A DNA stretch of 64,000 nucleotides from Microcoleus vaginatus HSN003 (GTDB lineage Bacteria > Cyanobacteriota > Cyanobacteriia > Cyanobacteriales > Microcoleaceae): NCBI RefSeq assembly GCF_022701255.1, contig NZ_CP031705.1, forward strand, positions 2,245,501 to 2,309,500, in the 5' to 3' direction. The stretch's first letter is position 1, and every line of letters begins with the position of its first letter. The notes under the pieces are model-generated. The model saw only the letters and a list, made by a program, of their open reading frames with translations, was not told the DNA's origin and did no database searches. The position numbers and the translations under genes are program-made. This document shows positions 33,251 through 43,791 of this stretch, one piece after another.

Positions 33251-34027
33251 CTATTCGGGAAATTTGCGTTCTCTAACTTCGAGGGAATAATCTGTGACAG
33301 CTTGGGTAATCGTTTCTCGCAAATTGGCGTAAGCTTTGGCAAAAGGCGGCTGTTTTTCGGAAAGTCCCAACAAATCGGAAGTAACTAAAACTTGACCGTC
33401 GCAGTGCGGCCCGGCGCCGATACCAATGGTGGGAATAGTTAATTTTTGGGTAATTTGAGCGGCTAAGTCGGCGGGAATGTGTTCTAAGACGATCGCAAAC
33501 GCACCTGCTTCTTGAAGTGCGATCGACTCTGCTAGGATGCGATCGGCTGCTTCGGCAGTTTTCCCTTGTTTTTTGTAGCCGAGTTGGTGTACCGACTGCG
33601 GAGTTAAACCCACGTGTCCCATCACCGGAATTCCGGCGGATGTTAGCTGCGAAACTGTGGCGGCCATTGCTGGATATCCACCTTCTAATTTTACAGCTTG
33701 AGCGCCGGTTTCTTTCAAAGCTCTCCCGGCCGAGTGCATGGCTTGCTGGGGACTTTCTTGGTAAGTCAAAAACGGCAAATCTACAACAATTAATGCTTGT
33801 TTAACACCACGGCGCACTGCTTTAGCGTGGTGCAGCATTTCATCGAGGGTTAGCGGTAGGGTTGTGTCGTAGCCTAAGACTGTCATGGCGAGGGAATCGC
33901 CGACTAGGATGATATCTACGCCTGCTTGATCGATGAGTTGGGCGATCGCATAATCATAAGCTGTCAGGGCAACAATTGACCGCCCTTGTTGTTTCCACTG
34001 AATTAATTGATGAGTAGTGACTGACAT
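33251..34027 (-). CDS. panB: 3-Methyl-2-oxobutanoate hydroxymethyltransferase
   Basis: 258 residues. Makes ketopantoate for pantothenate/CoA. Metal and substrate motifs: [54 protein letters not shown] and [17 protein letters not shown]. Length normal. No other pan gene nearby. Confidence 0.96.
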   Translation of the reverse strand: MSVTTHQLIQWKQQGRSIVALTAYDYAIAQLIDQAGVDIILVGDSLAMTVLGYDTTLPLTLDEMLHHAKAVRRGVKQALIVVDLPFLTYQESPQQAMHSAGRALKETGAQAVKLEGGYPAMAATVSQLTSAGIPVMGHVGLTPQSVHQLGYKKQGKTAEAADRILAESIALQEAGAFAIVLEHIPADLAAQITQKLTIPTIGIGAGPHCDGQVLVTSDLLGLSEKQPPFAKAYANLRETITQAVTDYSLEVRERKFPE

Positions 34028-34316
34028 TTTAGTGCAAAAATATAATATTATCTCCGGCTATTACTTATAATACCAAATATAACAAATTATATACAATCCA
34101 TATTGTAGGGTATATGAGGCGCGGCGATTAAGAATTGTCACAAAAACTTGAGCCAATTAATTCAGCGCCTCACGCAACAGCAAAAACTCAATGCACGCCT
34201 GCACTGATGCGCTTCAGCACTAGGTATAAGCTGCGATCGATCGACTAAATAATCAATAATTTAGGCTGCATATTATAGATTTTAACAATATTTCTAAGTG
34301 AGAGCGATATTTTTAT

Positions 34317-36368
34317 TTATTCCTGAAGTTCGGCTAATAACTGTTGCCCGAAACGGTGTTTTTCCAATTGCTCAAATGTCAAATGTCCTTTACTGATTCC
34401 TTCCCGCCACAGATCAACATAATTTTCCCACACAATCTGAATGTTGGGATAGTTTTCTGGCAATTTGCTGCGAAAAATTTCCACAGCTTGTAAACACAGC
34501 GGTTCGGCTTCCGAGTACCTGCCTTGGGAACGATAAAGTCCGGCTAAATTGTTGATGTGAATGGCTAAACTGGGATGGTCTTCTGGGAGCGAGCGCCTGT
34601 CTATTTCTAATGCTTGCAAATACAGCGTTTCCGCTTCTGAGTATCGGCATTGGGATTCATAAAGTGCGGCTAAATTGTTGATATCAGTGGCTAAACAGGG
34701 ATGGTCTTTTGGGAGCGTTCGCCTGTCTATTTCTAATGCTTGCAAATACAGCGGTTCCGCTTGCGAGTACCTCCCTTGGGAACGATAAAGTTCGGCTAAA
34801 TTGTTGAGGCGAGTGGCTAAACCCGGATTGTCTTTTGGGAGCGTTCGCCTGTCTATTTCTAATGCTTGTAAATACAGCGGTTCTGCTTCCGAGTACCTGC
34901 CTTGGGAACGATAAAGTCCGGCTAAATTGTTGAGACGAGTGGCTAAACTGGGATGGTCTTCTGGGAGCGAGCGCCTGTCTATTTCCACTGCTTGCAAATA
35001 CAGCGGTTCTGCTTCCGAGTATCTGCCTTGGGAACGATAAAGTCCGGCTAAATTATTGAGGTGGTTGGCTAAACTGGGATGGTCTTCTGGGAGCGCTCGC
35101 CTGTCTATTTCCACTGTTTGCAAATACAGCGGTTCCGCTTCCGAGTACCTTCCTTGCGAGTCATAAAGCCCGGCTAAATTGTTGAGGTAAATGGCTAAAC
35201 GGGGATGGTCTTCTGGGAGTGAGCACCTGAATATTTCCACTGCTTGTAAATACAGCGGTTCCGCTTCCGAGTACCTTCCTTGGGAATGATAAAGTTGGGC
35301 TAAATTGTTGAGGTAAATGGCTAAATCGGGAGCGTCTTCTGGGATCGAGCACCTAACTATTTCTAATCCTTGCAAATACAGCGTTTCCGCTTCCGAGTAC
35401 CTTCCTTGGGAACGATAAAGTTCGGCTAAATTGTTGAGGTGAGTGGCTAAACTGGGATGGTCTTCTGGGAGTGAGCGCCTGCCTATTTCTAATGCTTGCA
35501 AATACAGCGGTTCCGCTTCCGAGTACCTTCCTTGGAAATAATAAAGTGCGGCGAGGTAATTTAAACTACTTGATAATGCCAGTTCCACATCTAACTCTTG
35601 TTGAAGGGCGATCGCCTTTTTGAAATACTCGATCGCCAATTCATACTCATCCTGAAACTTTTCGCACTCTCCAGACTCGATCCTTCTGTAATAAATCTTC
35701 CCCATACTGGCATAAAGACTTGCCAAACTGGGGTCTTGGAGTCCTGTTTTCTCTTCGGTTCGCGCGATTAAATCCCGCAAATCTTCCAGCGGAATCAAAC
35801 TCGGCGGTTCGCGATCGTCCTCTGCAACTAGGGCTCGAAACGGTTCAAATTCAGTTTTGGGAACAGCCGCAGTTTTTTTAGTATCAAAGCGAAACACACC
35901 TTTCCGCCAACTCCAAAAATCAGGAGATTCATTGCTAATCAAAACTTCAATTTGTCGCGTCACCCACAAGACAATCGAAAACGGAAACTCCCGCAATGCT
36001 TCCCGCGTCCATTGCAAATAACCAAAAAACACTTCTTGTTCCGATCGACTTTCGCCAAATTGTTTAAAAAACCGCAGTTTCTCCACACCCGTCACGGTGA
36101 TCACGGCTTTTCCCCGCTGCTGCAAATATGCTTCTTGTTCGACTAAATTGGCGATCGCCGATCGCAAACTCGGTTCACCCCTCGCCAATTCTACGCGATA
36201 GCGGCGGATATCCGGTTCGAGTTCTGCTTCATAATCCGAAATCAGGCGATCGCGACAGTCGCTATCATCGCAAACTGCGATTAGCAAGTTGAGAATATCT
36301 TTACCCGCTTCTATTGACACGAGTAAATCTTCATAATTATCTTGGTTTTGACTGTTGAGATTCGACAT
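34317..36368 (-). CDS. TPR protein with STAND-like N-terminal domain (kinesin-light-chain type repeats)
   Basis: 683 residues. The N-terminal ~185 residues (LNLLIAVCDDSDCRDRLI, ELARGEPSLRSAI, AVITVTGVEKL, FFGYLQWTREALREFPFSIVLWV, PDFWSWRKGVFRF) form a domain common in cyanobacterial STAND/TPR proteins that resembles a P-loop fold without its Walker A. A linker TPR unit follows, then nine 42-residue TPR repeats (GRYSEAEPLYLQALEIDRRS pattern, about 260-650) encoded by near-identical 126-bp DNA repeats. It lies 0.27 kb downstream of a P-loop ATPase gene on the same strand; together they look like a sensor/effector pair. Function unknown. Confidence 0.82.
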   Translation of the reverse strand: MSNLNSQNQDNYEDLLVSIEAGKDILNLLIAVCDDSDCRDRLISDYEAELEPDIRRYRVELARGEPSLRSAIANLVEQEAYLQQRGKAVITVTGVEKLRFFKQFGESRSEQEVFFGYLQWTREALREFPFSIVLWVTRQIEVLISNESPDFWSWRKGVFRFDTKKTAAVPKTEFEPFRALVAEDDREPPSLIPLEDLRDLIARTEEKTGLQDPSLASLYASMGKIYYRRIESGECEKFQDEYELAIEYFKKAIALQQELDVELALSSSLNYLAALYYFQGRYSEAEPLYLQALEIGRRSLPEDHPSLATHLNNLAELYRSQGRYSEAETLYLQGLEIVRCSIPEDAPDLAIYLNNLAQLYHSQGRYSEAEPLYLQAVEIFRCSLPEDHPRLAIYLNNLAGLYDSQGRYSEAEPLYLQTVEIDRRALPEDHPSLANHLNNLAGLYRSQGRYSEAEPLYLQAVEIDRRSLPEDHPSLATRLNNLAGLYRSQGRYSEAEPLYLQALEIDRRTLPKDNPGLATRLNNLAELYRSQGRYSQAEPLYLQALEIDRRTLPKDHPCLATDINNLAALYESQCRYSEAETLYLQALEIDRRSLPEDHPSLAIHINNLAGLYRSQGRYSEAEPLCLQAVEIFRSKLPENYPNIQIVWENYVDLWREGISKGHLTFEQLEKHRFGQQLLAELQE

Positions 36369-36399
36369 AATTAATTGTCATTTGTATCGAAGTCTCGAT

Positions 36400-36515
36400 C
36401 CCCCTAAATCCCCCTTAATAAGGGGGACTTTGAGAACACTCTTGTCCCCCCCTTCTTAAGGGGGACTTTGAGAATACTCTTGTCCCCCCCTTCTTAAGGG
36501 GGCTAGGGGGGATCG
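36400..36515. repeat. Tandem G/C palindromes (CCCCCTTAATAAGGGGG type), family C
   Basis: Three consecutive hairpins of the form TCCCCC-CTTCTTAAGGGGGACTTTGAGAA-ACTCTTG. The same family occurs at 48476-48545 and 46868-46892 (either side of the IS4 insertion) and, translated, inside dnaX at 26283-26330. Confidence 0.8.
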
Positions 36516-36635
36516 ACTTTGGACTCAGACATTACCTTAGTCTCCCTTTGCTGGGACGAAAGTTTGTGCGATCGCGTTGCTAACGGTTTCAACCGCCGTT
36601 TTAACGCCGAGTTTAATTGTTGATTATAAAAGAAA

Positions 36636-37928
36636 TTATTCAAGCGGAAAATCATCTCGCTGCTTTAACAATTCTAGCACGATCGGGTGAATGTCGTACC
36701 ACAAAACACCATTGCGATATTCCAAAACATATAACCCATGCAGCAAGTCCAAAAACCCTTGTGCTTTCGGGTCGGCAGGTTTAAAATCTCTGTAAGTTGC
36801 CATCAACATCTCATAATCAGTTGTTCCTAAACGGGTATCAAAATCGATCCGTAATTTATTAATCGCTTCCTCAAACACCTCAGCATTAATTTTAATCGCA
36901 GCTTCTGGATTCCGTCGCACCAACCGCAAACAAATGCGGCAGCATTCGTTTGCAATTCTAATCAATTCTCGCAATACTCCACCGCTGTAGGCGACAACGC
37001 GATCGAGTGTTTCCGGTTCGATCAATTCGCTTCCCAAGCGTTTAGCTAAAATCTCTTTCAATCTCGCCGCCGGTTCCGCCATTGCAACAGCATCAGCATT
37101 CCGGCTTTCCCCGCGTTTAAACAGCTTAGTTACTGGCATAAACACGACTTGATTGTTAGTTTCCGTTTCCACGGTAGCGGCCAAAGAGACATCTCGCAGC
37201 GCCGAAATAGGAGTTGTTAAAATTATTCTAAAATTTGGCAAGAAAAGCGCTTTAATGTGTTCTTGATAAACTTGGCGAACTACACCTAAATCCAACTTAT
37301 CCAGGTCATCAATCACCACGATTATGTCTTTTTTCGCGCCTTCTCGAACTACCGCCGCAATCTCGTTAATTGTCGCAACCAAATCAGAAACTTTGCGAAT
37401 AAACTCTTGTTTGATTTCTTCACGAATCGTCGCATCAGCTTTTAACTTGCCTTGAATCATCTTAAACAAGTTAAAACCCACCGATCCGCTGGCGCCCAAT
37501 TCGTCAATTTTTGTTTTAGTTTTAGTGGCAAACCAGTTATAAAATGATTCTTTAATTGATTGTTTGATGGGAATTTGCTGTTTTTCGGCTGCATCCATCA
37601 ACTGAACTGCGATCGCAAACAAAATATTGATATGATTAACATCCGACATTTCGATCAAGTCGGAAATCGAGAAAAAGACTGTAAAATAGCGATCGTCCAT
37701 CTGGCGGCAAAACTCAGCCAACAGTGTAGACTTACCGCAACCGCGATGTCCCGTAAAAATAATTTTACCGCTACCGGAAGGGTCATCTTCGACTAATTGC
37801 TCTAATTCTTCAAGCACTTCTGTCCCGTATTCTACTCGGAAGTTCTCGACTTCTTTCGGAGTTATCAGCGGCGATAACTCCATGTTTGCATACGCTGTCC
37901 GAAATGATTCTAATAATATTTTTGACAT
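36636..37928 (-). CDS. P-loop ATPase (AAA/STAND-like) paired with the TPR protein
   Basis: 430 residues. Walker A TGHRGCGKSTLL (59-70), Walker B DIIVVIDDLDKLD (about 204-216), sensor-like RIILTTPISALRD, and a C-terminal winged-helix-like region (HGLYVLEYRNGVLWYDIHPIVLELL). The arrangement is that of ORC/STAND-type regulatory ATPases. No effector nuclease or TIR domain is fused. It precedes the TPR-STAND gene on the same strand. Involvement in defence or stress signalling is inference. Confidence 0.78.
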   Translation of the reverse strand: MSKILLESFRTAYANMELSPLITPKEVENFRVEYGTEVLEELEQLVEDDPSGSGKIIFTGHRGCGKSTLLAEFCRQMDDRYFTVFFSISDLIEMSDVNHINILFAIAVQLMDAAEKQQIPIKQSIKESFYNWFATKTKTKIDELGASGSVGFNLFKMIQGKLKADATIREEIKQEFIRKVSDLVATINEIAAVVREGAKKDIIVVIDDLDKLDLGVVRQVYQEHIKALFLPNFRIILTTPISALRDVSLAATVETETNNQVVFMPVTKLFKRGESRNADAVAMAEPAARLKEILAKRLGSELIEPETLDRVVAYSGGVLRELIRIANECCRICLRLVRRNPEAAIKINAEVFEEAINKLRIDFDTRLGTTDYEMLMATYRDFKPADPKAQGFLDLLHGLYVLEYRNGVLWYDIHPIVLELLKQRDDFPLE

Positions 37929-38047
37929 GGCACTCTGAGGATACTATTTAATGTTATTTATGATTATCAACTAATTTTCTTTAGTCCGCGCAGGCGGGCT
38001 TCGTTTGTGTAGAAGCGGTTTCAACCGCCGAATCATCAATGGAATAA

Positions 38048-39805
38048 TTACCGCCATCCCAACCACCTGAGCACGGGAACAACTAAATAATGACTAACTC
38101 CCAAACAAAGCCCGATCGCACTTCCCAACAAACCAAAAAACACAATAGAGCCCCAAACTTGCAGCCAGCCGAAGGTAACGTTAGACAGTGACAAAATCCC
38201 AAAGAAACTCCCGGGAAAAATGTTCCAAGCATTCAGAAACAGAAATATTCCCGTAGAAAAAACAGCCACTACCAAAGCATGAACTAATTGATGACTCCGC
38301 AAACCCATTCCCACAGTCAAAGAGGCGATCGCAAAAGCTCCCAAAATAACCCCCTGCACACCGCTAGAAGCTGTTGCTTCCATCCAGCACAAACCCGCCA
38401 ACAAATAACCCTGAGCTCCCATCAATCCAGACAGCCAATACTGTTTTTGCTGGCGAAAACTCCCCGCATCCGTCAAACCGATCGCAGTTCCCAACCCCGC
38501 AAATCCAAACAGCAGCACTTCCGGCCCGACAGCGAAAGTCATGTTAGGAATTAATTGCTGCAAACCTTCATTCAGAAAACTGGCAATTTCCGGGCCTAGA
38601 GGCGAAGCATAACCCAAAACCAAACCGCCGATCGCCCCCGCACTTCCACCAACGGCACCCAGCACCATTTCCCAGCCTGTATCCAGAGAAGCTACCACGA
38701 TTTGGGCGATCGCGCCGAACAGCACAACCGTCAAACTTGCTGTTTTTTGCGCCCCCCCCACCACTATTTGCCGACAGAATTCTAAAATAGCTTGACCGAT
38801 TGGGGCGATCGCGATTTTGCCGTTACTCCTAGCATAAATCTCCTGCAAACGCGATCGAACATCGCCAGCCGTCGCCGGACGCTGCTGCACATTCGATCGC
38901 ACCATATCGTCCAACAAATTCGCCAAAGGCGGACTCACAGATACAATATGGCGCCACCGCAACTCTCCCGTCATCGGATCTTCAATTTCCGCCGGATACT
39001 TCCCCGTCAGCAAGTGAATGCAAGTCCGCCCCAGGGCATAAAAATCCGTTGCCGGCACCACACCGCCGCCCACAATTTGTTCCGGCGGACTGTACCCGGG
39101 CGAAATCAACCGCGTCGAACTCGGAGAATGTTTCCCCACCGATTCGACACCGCCCATTTGTTTAACTCCCCCAAAGTCGATCGTCACCAATTGCAGTCCG
39201 CCCAAACCCTTGCTTAGCAAAACTTGGGGCGATTCTGGGTCTCGCAGCATCAAATTTGAGGGTTTAATGTCGCGGTGAATAATTTGACACCTGTGCAACT
39301 CCTCTAAAATTTCCACAGCTTGACTCAGCCAACTAAACACCCATTCCTGCGGACATCCTTGAGGGTGCTCGTCGAGAACCTCTTCTAAAGTTTTGCCGTG
39401 AATCTTTTCCATTACCAAACAAGGCAGCCGCTTCGCCGCAGGATTTCCCTCGCCACCTGCAAAATTTTGCGTTTGGACGTGAAAATAACCGTCAGGCTCG
39501 ACTCTCGGGACGCCCGGGTGCCGCAAACGTGTCAAAACCCAAGCTTCTTGCTCGAACAGCTTCAGGGCTTTGGCGGAAGTTTCGAGCAACACTTTCAGGA
39601 CGCGATCGGTTTGAGTTTCTGTGTCCCAAACTGTGAAAATCGCTGCAAAACCCCCGGAACCGAGGCTTTCTAGAGGGACATAGCGATTTTTTAGTCGCAG
39701 AGGAGCCCCGCAACTATGACAAAAATTGTTGCCCCAAGTCTGAGGGTAGGGCCTTGGGCAATCTGGATTGATGCAGTGAACGGCTTTTGAAGGGGGGTGA
39801 GGCAC
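38048..39805 (-). CDS. Serine/threonine protein kinase with zinc ribbon and C-terminal membrane domain
   Basis: 585 residues. A zinc ribbon (Cys11, 16, 29, 32) opens the protein. The kinase domain (about 43-320) shows LGSGGFAAIF, the ATP Lys in DRVLKVL, catalytic HRDIKPSN, DFGG and PGYSPPEQ. A stretch of at least five hydrophobic segments (about 360-580) anchors it in the membrane, with GG-rich loops. Cyanobacteria commonly have this 4-Cys kinase type. Substrates unknown. Confidence 0.9.
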   Translation of the reverse strand: MPHPPSKAVHCINPDCPRPYPQTWGNNFCHSCGAPLRLKNRYVPLESLGSGGFAAIFTVWDTETQTDRVLKVLLETSAKALKLFEQEAWVLTRLRHPGVPRVEPDGYFHVQTQNFAGGEGNPAAKRLPCLVMEKIHGKTLEEVLDEHPQGCPQEWVFSWLSQAVEILEELHRCQIIHRDIKPSNLMLRDPESPQVLLSKGLGGLQLVTIDFGGVKQMGGVESVGKHSPSSTRLISPGYSPPEQIVGGGVVPATDFYALGRTCIHLLTGKYPAEIEDPMTGELRWRHIVSVSPPLANLLDDMVRSNVQQRPATAGDVRSRLQEIYARSNGKIAIAPIGQAILEFCRQIVVGGAQKTASLTVVLFGAIAQIVVASLDTGWEMVLGAVGGSAGAIGGLVLGYASPLGPEIASFLNEGLQQLIPNMTFAVGPEVLLFGFAGLGTAIGLTDAGSFRQQKQYWLSGLMGAQGYLLAGLCWMEATASSGVQGVILGAFAIASLTVGMGLRSHQLVHALVVAVFSTGIFLFLNAWNIFPGSFFGILSLSNVTFGWLQVWGSIVFFGLLGSAIGLCLGVSHYLVVPVLRWLGWR

Positions 39806-40436
39806 AACCAGAGTAAAAATGGGGCTAAATATCCATAGTAGACTTACGCGCAGCTAACGCAGGAACCCGGTTTTCAGCGAGGTTAAATGGCTGTAACGAC
39901 GGATTTGGTTTGAGAAACGAGCTTGCTCTTGCTGCACAAGTCCTGTCCATATTATGTGGTATCCTGTCGATTTTTGAGTTGGCAGTTTGGGAGTCACGGG
40001 ATTTTAGATTTGGGATTGGGGATTTGGGATTTGGGATTGCATACTGGATTGCAGTTGAGATCGATCTCAACTACCAACCACAATTTTAGGTATTTCTAAC
40101 TACTTCCCCCTGGCCCATTACCCCTTACCAATTCTGATTTTTAAGTATTAAATTCTTTACATAAACCGTATTAATCCGCTGTTCCGCTTGCTGCACAATA
40201 TATTTCGATCGAGCGAAATTTTCCCGCCGGCTCTGCGATCCCCAGCCTTTCCTCCTGCATCCCTCGTAGCTTGCATCTTATAAGATATGTTACAAATCTT
40301 TTCCAGATGTAAAGCAAAATAAACAATACTTATGATGATTAAAAGAATATTAAAATCTCAGAGCGCCACTTTATTGATATATTTTTAACAGCCTGCGATC
40401 GGGCAAAAAAATTAAGCGAATACTAGGAAGCGAGAT
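39806..40436. promoter_or_regulatory. Upstream region of the Rubisco operon
   Basis: About 600 bp without genes. A small GGGATTTGGGATTTGGGATT direct-repeat tract lies at 40010-40040. The AT-rich 40130-40420 segment should hold the rbcL promoter and regulator sites (e.g. TTCTTTACATAAACCGTATTAAT at 40152-40174 as a possible -35/-10 region). AGGAAG seven nt before ATG 40437 is the ribosome site. No binding motif could be assigned with certainty. Confidence 0.45.
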
Positions 40437-41867
40437 ATGGCTTACGCGCAAACCCAAACTCAATCAAAGGCTGGGTATAAAGCCGGAGTTCAAGACTATA
40501 AACTAACGTATTACACGCCGGACTACACGCCGAAAGATACAGATATTTTGGCTGCATTCCGCGTCACACCGCAGCCGGGAGTTCCCCCAGAAGAAGCTGG
40601 AGCTGCTGTGGCTGCTGAATCTTCCACAGGTACATGGACGACTGTTTGGACTGACCTCCTGACCGACCTCGACCGCTACAAAGGCCGTTGCTACGACATC
40701 GAGCCAGTTCCCGGTGAAGACAACCAATACATCTGCTTCATTGCTTATCCTTTGGATTTGTTTGAAGAAGGTTCCGTCACCAACTTGCTGACCTCTTTGG
40801 TCGGTAACGTGTTCGGTTTCAAAGCCCTGCGCGCTCTGCGGTTAGAAGACTTGCGGGTTCCCATTGCTTACCTGAAAACCTTCCAAGGCCCTCCTCACGG
40901 TATTACCGTTGAGCGGGACAAATTGAACAAGTACGGCCGTCCTTTGCTGGGCTGTACAATTAAACCCAAATTGGGTCTGTCTGCTAAGAACTACGGCCGT
41001 GCCGTTTACGAAGTTCTGCGCGGCGGTTTGGACTTCACCAAAGACGACGAAAACATCAACTCGCAACCGTTCATGCGCTGGCGCGATCGCTTCTTGTTCG
41101 TTCAAGAAGCTATTGAAAAAGCCCAAGCAGAAACCGGCGAAGTCAAGGGTCACTACCTCAACGTAACTGCCCCTACCTGCGAAGAAATGATGGAGCGGGC
41201 TGAGTTCGCTAAGGAAATCAAAACCCCCATCATCATGCACGACTACCTGACCGGTGGTTTCACTGCTAACACCACCTTGGCCAAATGGTGCCGCCGCAAC
41301 GGTATCTTGCTGCACATTCACCGCGCCATGCACGCCGTGATTGACCGTCAGAAAAACCACGGTATCCACTTCCGCGTGCTTGCCAAGTGCTTGCGGATGT
41401 CCGGCGGCGACCACCTGCACTCCGGTACAGTTGTGGGCAAACTCGAAGGCGAAAAAGGCATCACGATGGGCTTCGTAGACTTGATGCGCGAAGACCACAT
41501 CGAAGAAGACCGCGCTCGCGGTATTTACTTCACCCAAGATTGGGCCTCCATGCCCGGTGTCATGCCGGTTGCTTCTGGTGGTATCCACATCTGGCACATG
41601 CCGGCTTTGGTGGAAATCTTCGGCGACGACTCCTGCTTGCAGTTCGGCGGCGGCACCTTGGGCCACCCTTGGGGTAACGCACCTGGTGCAACTGCTAACC
41701 GCGTTGCTTTGGAAGCTTGCGTCCAAGCTCGTAACGAAGGTCGCAACTTGATGCGCGAAGGCGGCGACGTGATCCGCGAAGCTTGCAAATGGTCTCCTGA
41801 ACTGGCTGTTGCTTGCGAACTCTGGAAAGAAATCAAGTTTGAGTTCGAGGCAATGGATACCGTTTGA
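40437..41867 (+). CDS. rbcL: Ribulose-1,5-bisphosphate carboxylase/oxygenase large subunit (form IB)
   Basis: 476 residues, the expected length. Active-site segments are intact: [17 protein letters not shown] with the carbamylated Lys, HIHRAMHAV, loop 6 [11 protein letters not shown] and [12 protein letters not shown]. Fixes CO2 in carboxysomes. First gene of rbcL-rbcX-rbcS. The long minus-strand frame across it (40842-42002) is only a composition effect. Confidence 0.98.
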   Translation: MAYAQTQTQSKAGYKAGVQDYKLTYYTPDYTPKDTDILAAFRVTPQPGVPPEEAGAAVAAESSTGTWTTVWTDLLTDLDRYKGRCYDIEPVPGEDNQYICFIAYPLDLFEEGSVTNLLTSLVGNVFGFKALRALRLEDLRVPIAYLKTFQGPPHGITVERDKLNKYGRPLLGCTIKPKLGLSAKNYGRAVYEVLRGGLDFTKDDENINSQPFMRWRDRFLFVQEAIEKAQAETGEVKGHYLNVTAPTCEEMMERAEFAKEIKTPIIMHDYLTGGFTANTTLAKWCRRNGILLHIHRAMHAVIDRQKNHGIHFRVLAKCLRMSGGDHLHSGTVVGKLEGEKGITMGFVDLMREDHIEEDRARGIYFTQDWASMPGVMPVASGGIHIWHMPALVEIFGDDSCLQFGGGTLGHPWGNAPGATANRVALEACVQARNEGRNLMREGGDVIREACKWSPELAVACELWKEIKFEFEAMDTV

Positions 41868-42004
41868 TGATTTTGGGTTTGAGATTTTAGGTTTTAGGTC
41901 GCAAACTTGCTGGGAAGTCTTTATCTTTGAAGAAGATTTACTTGTAAGTTTGCATCCAAAATCTAAAATCCAAAATCTAAAATTTGAGGGGGCTGGGGTC
42001 AAAA

Positions 42005-42415
42005 ATGGATCTCAAACAAGTTGCGAAAGACACCGCTAAGGTGCTGGCAAGTTACCTAACCTATCAATCCGTGCGGGTTGTGGTCGCTCAGTTGAGCGAG
42101 ACCAATCCTCCTGTGGCAATCTGGTTGAGCAACTTTTCCTCAACGGGCAAAATCCAAGATGGAGAAGCTTACATTCAAGAATTGTTGTTGGAAAATCAAG
42201 ATTTGGGATTTCGGATCATGACTGTGCGAGAATCTCTGGCCCAGGATGTGACAGATTTTTTGCCTGAAATGGTTCGCACTAACATTCAACAGGCGAATAT
42301 GGAACACAGACGCCAGCATTTAGAGCGAACTACGCAACTTAATTGGTCTGTTCCTAGCAGTAATCCTGAAACATCAATAGATTCTGAACCGAATCTGGAT
42401 AATTTGTCGAGTTAA
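42005..42415 (+). CDS. rbcX: Rubisco assembly chaperone RbcX
   Basis: 136 residues from ATG 42005 (MDLKQVAKDTAKVL), preceded by a G-rich ribosome site. The all-helical RbcX pattern is clear: LTYQSVRVVVAQLSETNPPVAIWL (first part), YIQELLLENQDLGFRIMTVRE. It binds the C-terminal tail of RbcL to help L8 core assembly. Placed between rbcL and rbcS as in most beta-cyanobacteria. Confidence 0.96.
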   Translation: MDLKQVAKDTAKVLASYLTYQSVRVVVAQLSETNPPVAIWLSNFSSTGKIQDGEAYIQELLLENQDLGFRIMTVRESLAQDVTDFLPEMVRTNIQQANMEHRRQHLERTTQLNWSVPSSNPETSIDSEPNLDNLSS

Positions 42416-42460
42416 TCGATCGACAAGTGCGATCGAACACACACCTTAGAGATACAAAAA

Positions 42461-42796
42461 ATGAAGACTTTACCTAAAGAGCGTCGTTACGAAACTCTGT
42501 CCTATTTGCCCCCCCTGACAGACGCGCAAATTGCCAAGCAACTCCAGTACATCCTGGATCAAGGCTACATTCCCGGCGTAGAATTCAACGAAACCTCTGC
42601 CGCTGAAATGCGCTATTGGACTCTGTGGAAGCTGCCTTTGTTTGGTGCTCGCAGCGTCCAAGAAATCATGACAGAAGTTCAAGCTTGCCGTCAAGATAAT
42701 CCTAGTTGCTACATCCGCGTCATGGGTTTTGACAACGTGAAGCAGTGCCAAGTGCTGAGCTTCATCGTCCACAAGCCTAACACCAGAGGCTACTAA
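42461..42796 (+). CDS. rbcS: Ribulose-1,5-bisphosphate carboxylase/oxygenase small subunit
   Basis: 111 residues, typical cyanobacterial length: [53 protein letters not shown], and C-terminal [11 protein letters not shown]. Completes the L8S8 enzyme. Last gene of the operon, followed by a strong terminator. Confidence 0.98.
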   Translation: MKTLPKERRYETLSYLPPLTDAQIAKQLQYILDQGYIPGVEFNETSAAEMRYWTLWKLPLFGARSVQEIMTEVQACRQDNPSCYIRVMGFDNVKQCQVLSFIVHKPNTRGY

Positions 42797-42909
42797 AAAG
42801 TTACCCCCTTTATTACTCGGCGATTGAAATCGCTAGCAACGCGAGTACACAAACTTTCGTCCGCGCAACGCGAGACTGAATAAATAAAGGGAGATTTGGT
42901 ATAAAATTT

Positions 42910-42940
42910 GAGGCTGGGAATATTCCCAGTCTCTTTTTTT
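42910..42940 (+). terminator. Rho-independent terminator of the rbc operon
   Basis: GAGGCTGGGAATATTCCCAGTCTC followed by T7: a nine-pair G/C-rich stem with tight loop and U tract, 113 nt after rbcS. Confidence 0.9.
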
Positions 42941-42981
42941 AGGTTCGTAGTAAGAAATGCAAGTCCTTCTTCTTCCGTTTG

Positions 42982-43623
42982 CTATAGTTTGCAAATAGCT
43001 TTTAAAACTTGCAGCAACAAAATTGAAGGTTCGGGCTCCATCAAAGTCAGAAAGGGCATTAGCTGATAGGTTGGGGGATTTCCTCTGCGGATATTGACAA
43101 ACTGATAAAACTCTCCGCTAGTTGCCAATCCCCAAACAGACTCTTGATATTCTAAACTTTTAGAGGCGTAAGTTAGAAGTTGGGGCAAGCCAGCGCGGGG
43201 AGCAATTAGACAATTTTTAGATTCTATTACTAAAATCCAAAATGGTATATCAGCGGCAATTTGTTTCTCTTTATTGATTGCTAAAATGTCAAATCTGCCT
43301 GTAATCGTTGTGTCTTCATCTTCTATAGTTATGTTAGCAATGTCTTGTTCTAGACTCATCTTGATTGGGCGGCGGTAGAAGCCAGCCAATCGCATTAAGG
43401 GAAACGTAGTTAAAGCTTGTACCAGTCCTTCAGAGACTCTTTCCACTGAGAGGTATTCGCGAAAATCGTTGCGGATTTGGGCGAGTTCTAACTGTTCTAT
43501 CTCTGTTAAGGATTCTAAGGATAAAAAATTTGTGTACGTGTCATTATTAAGCTGCTCTTGGAATTTCAAAAATTGACTGACTTCACCGAGCGTTATATTT
43601 TTGGCGTTAATAGTTGTTGTCAT
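42982..43623 (-). CDS. PD-(D/E)XK nuclease-like hypothetical protein
   Basis: 213 residues. The segment GRFDILAIN ... FWILVIESKNCL followed by GLPQLLTYA matches the D ... E-x-K core of restriction-endonuclease-like folds; the N-terminal third is helical (EVSQFLKFQEQL). Such proteins are common orphans in filamentous cyanobacteria. No methyltransferase partner nearby. Activity unproved. Confidence 0.65.
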   Translation of the reverse strand: MTTTINAKNITLGEVSQFLKFQEQLNNDTYTNFLSLESLTEIEQLELAQIRNDFREYLSVERVSEGLVQALTTFPLMRLAGFYRRPIKMSLEQDIANITIEDEDTTITGRFDILAINKEKQIAADIPFWILVIESKNCLIAPRAGLPQLLTYASKSLEYQESVWGLATSGEFYQFVNIRRGNPPTYQLMPFLTLMEPEPSILLLQVLKAICKL

Positions 43624-43682
43624 GTGTGATAGTTATTTAAGTTTTAATTAGAATTCTAACATAGAGATTGTGATAGTCAATT

Positions 43683-43775
43683 TGTACCATTCTTAGGAAC
43701 AGGCAAGATGCCTGTTCCACGACATATTAAATTTTTTGTGGGGCGGGCATCTTGCCCGCCCATGAAAGTGACAAA
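43683..43775. repeat. MITE-like palindromic repeat, family A, copy 3
   Basis: GTACCATTCTTAGGAACAGGCAAGATGCCTGTTCCAC then TTGTGGGGCGGGCATCTTGCCCGCCC: same core and left end as the other copies, right end eroded. Confidence 0.75.
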
Positions 43776-43791
43776 TGGGATAACTGCGAAC

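Noticed and set aside
34440..35580. Regularly spaced repeats that might suggest a CRISPR array
   Set aside because: The 126-bp period is in frame and encodes 42-residue TPR units; there are no short repeats with unique spacers.
40842..42002. 386-residue frame antisense to rbcL
   Set aside because: Its length follows from the strong codon bias of rbcL; no ribosome site or family resemblance.
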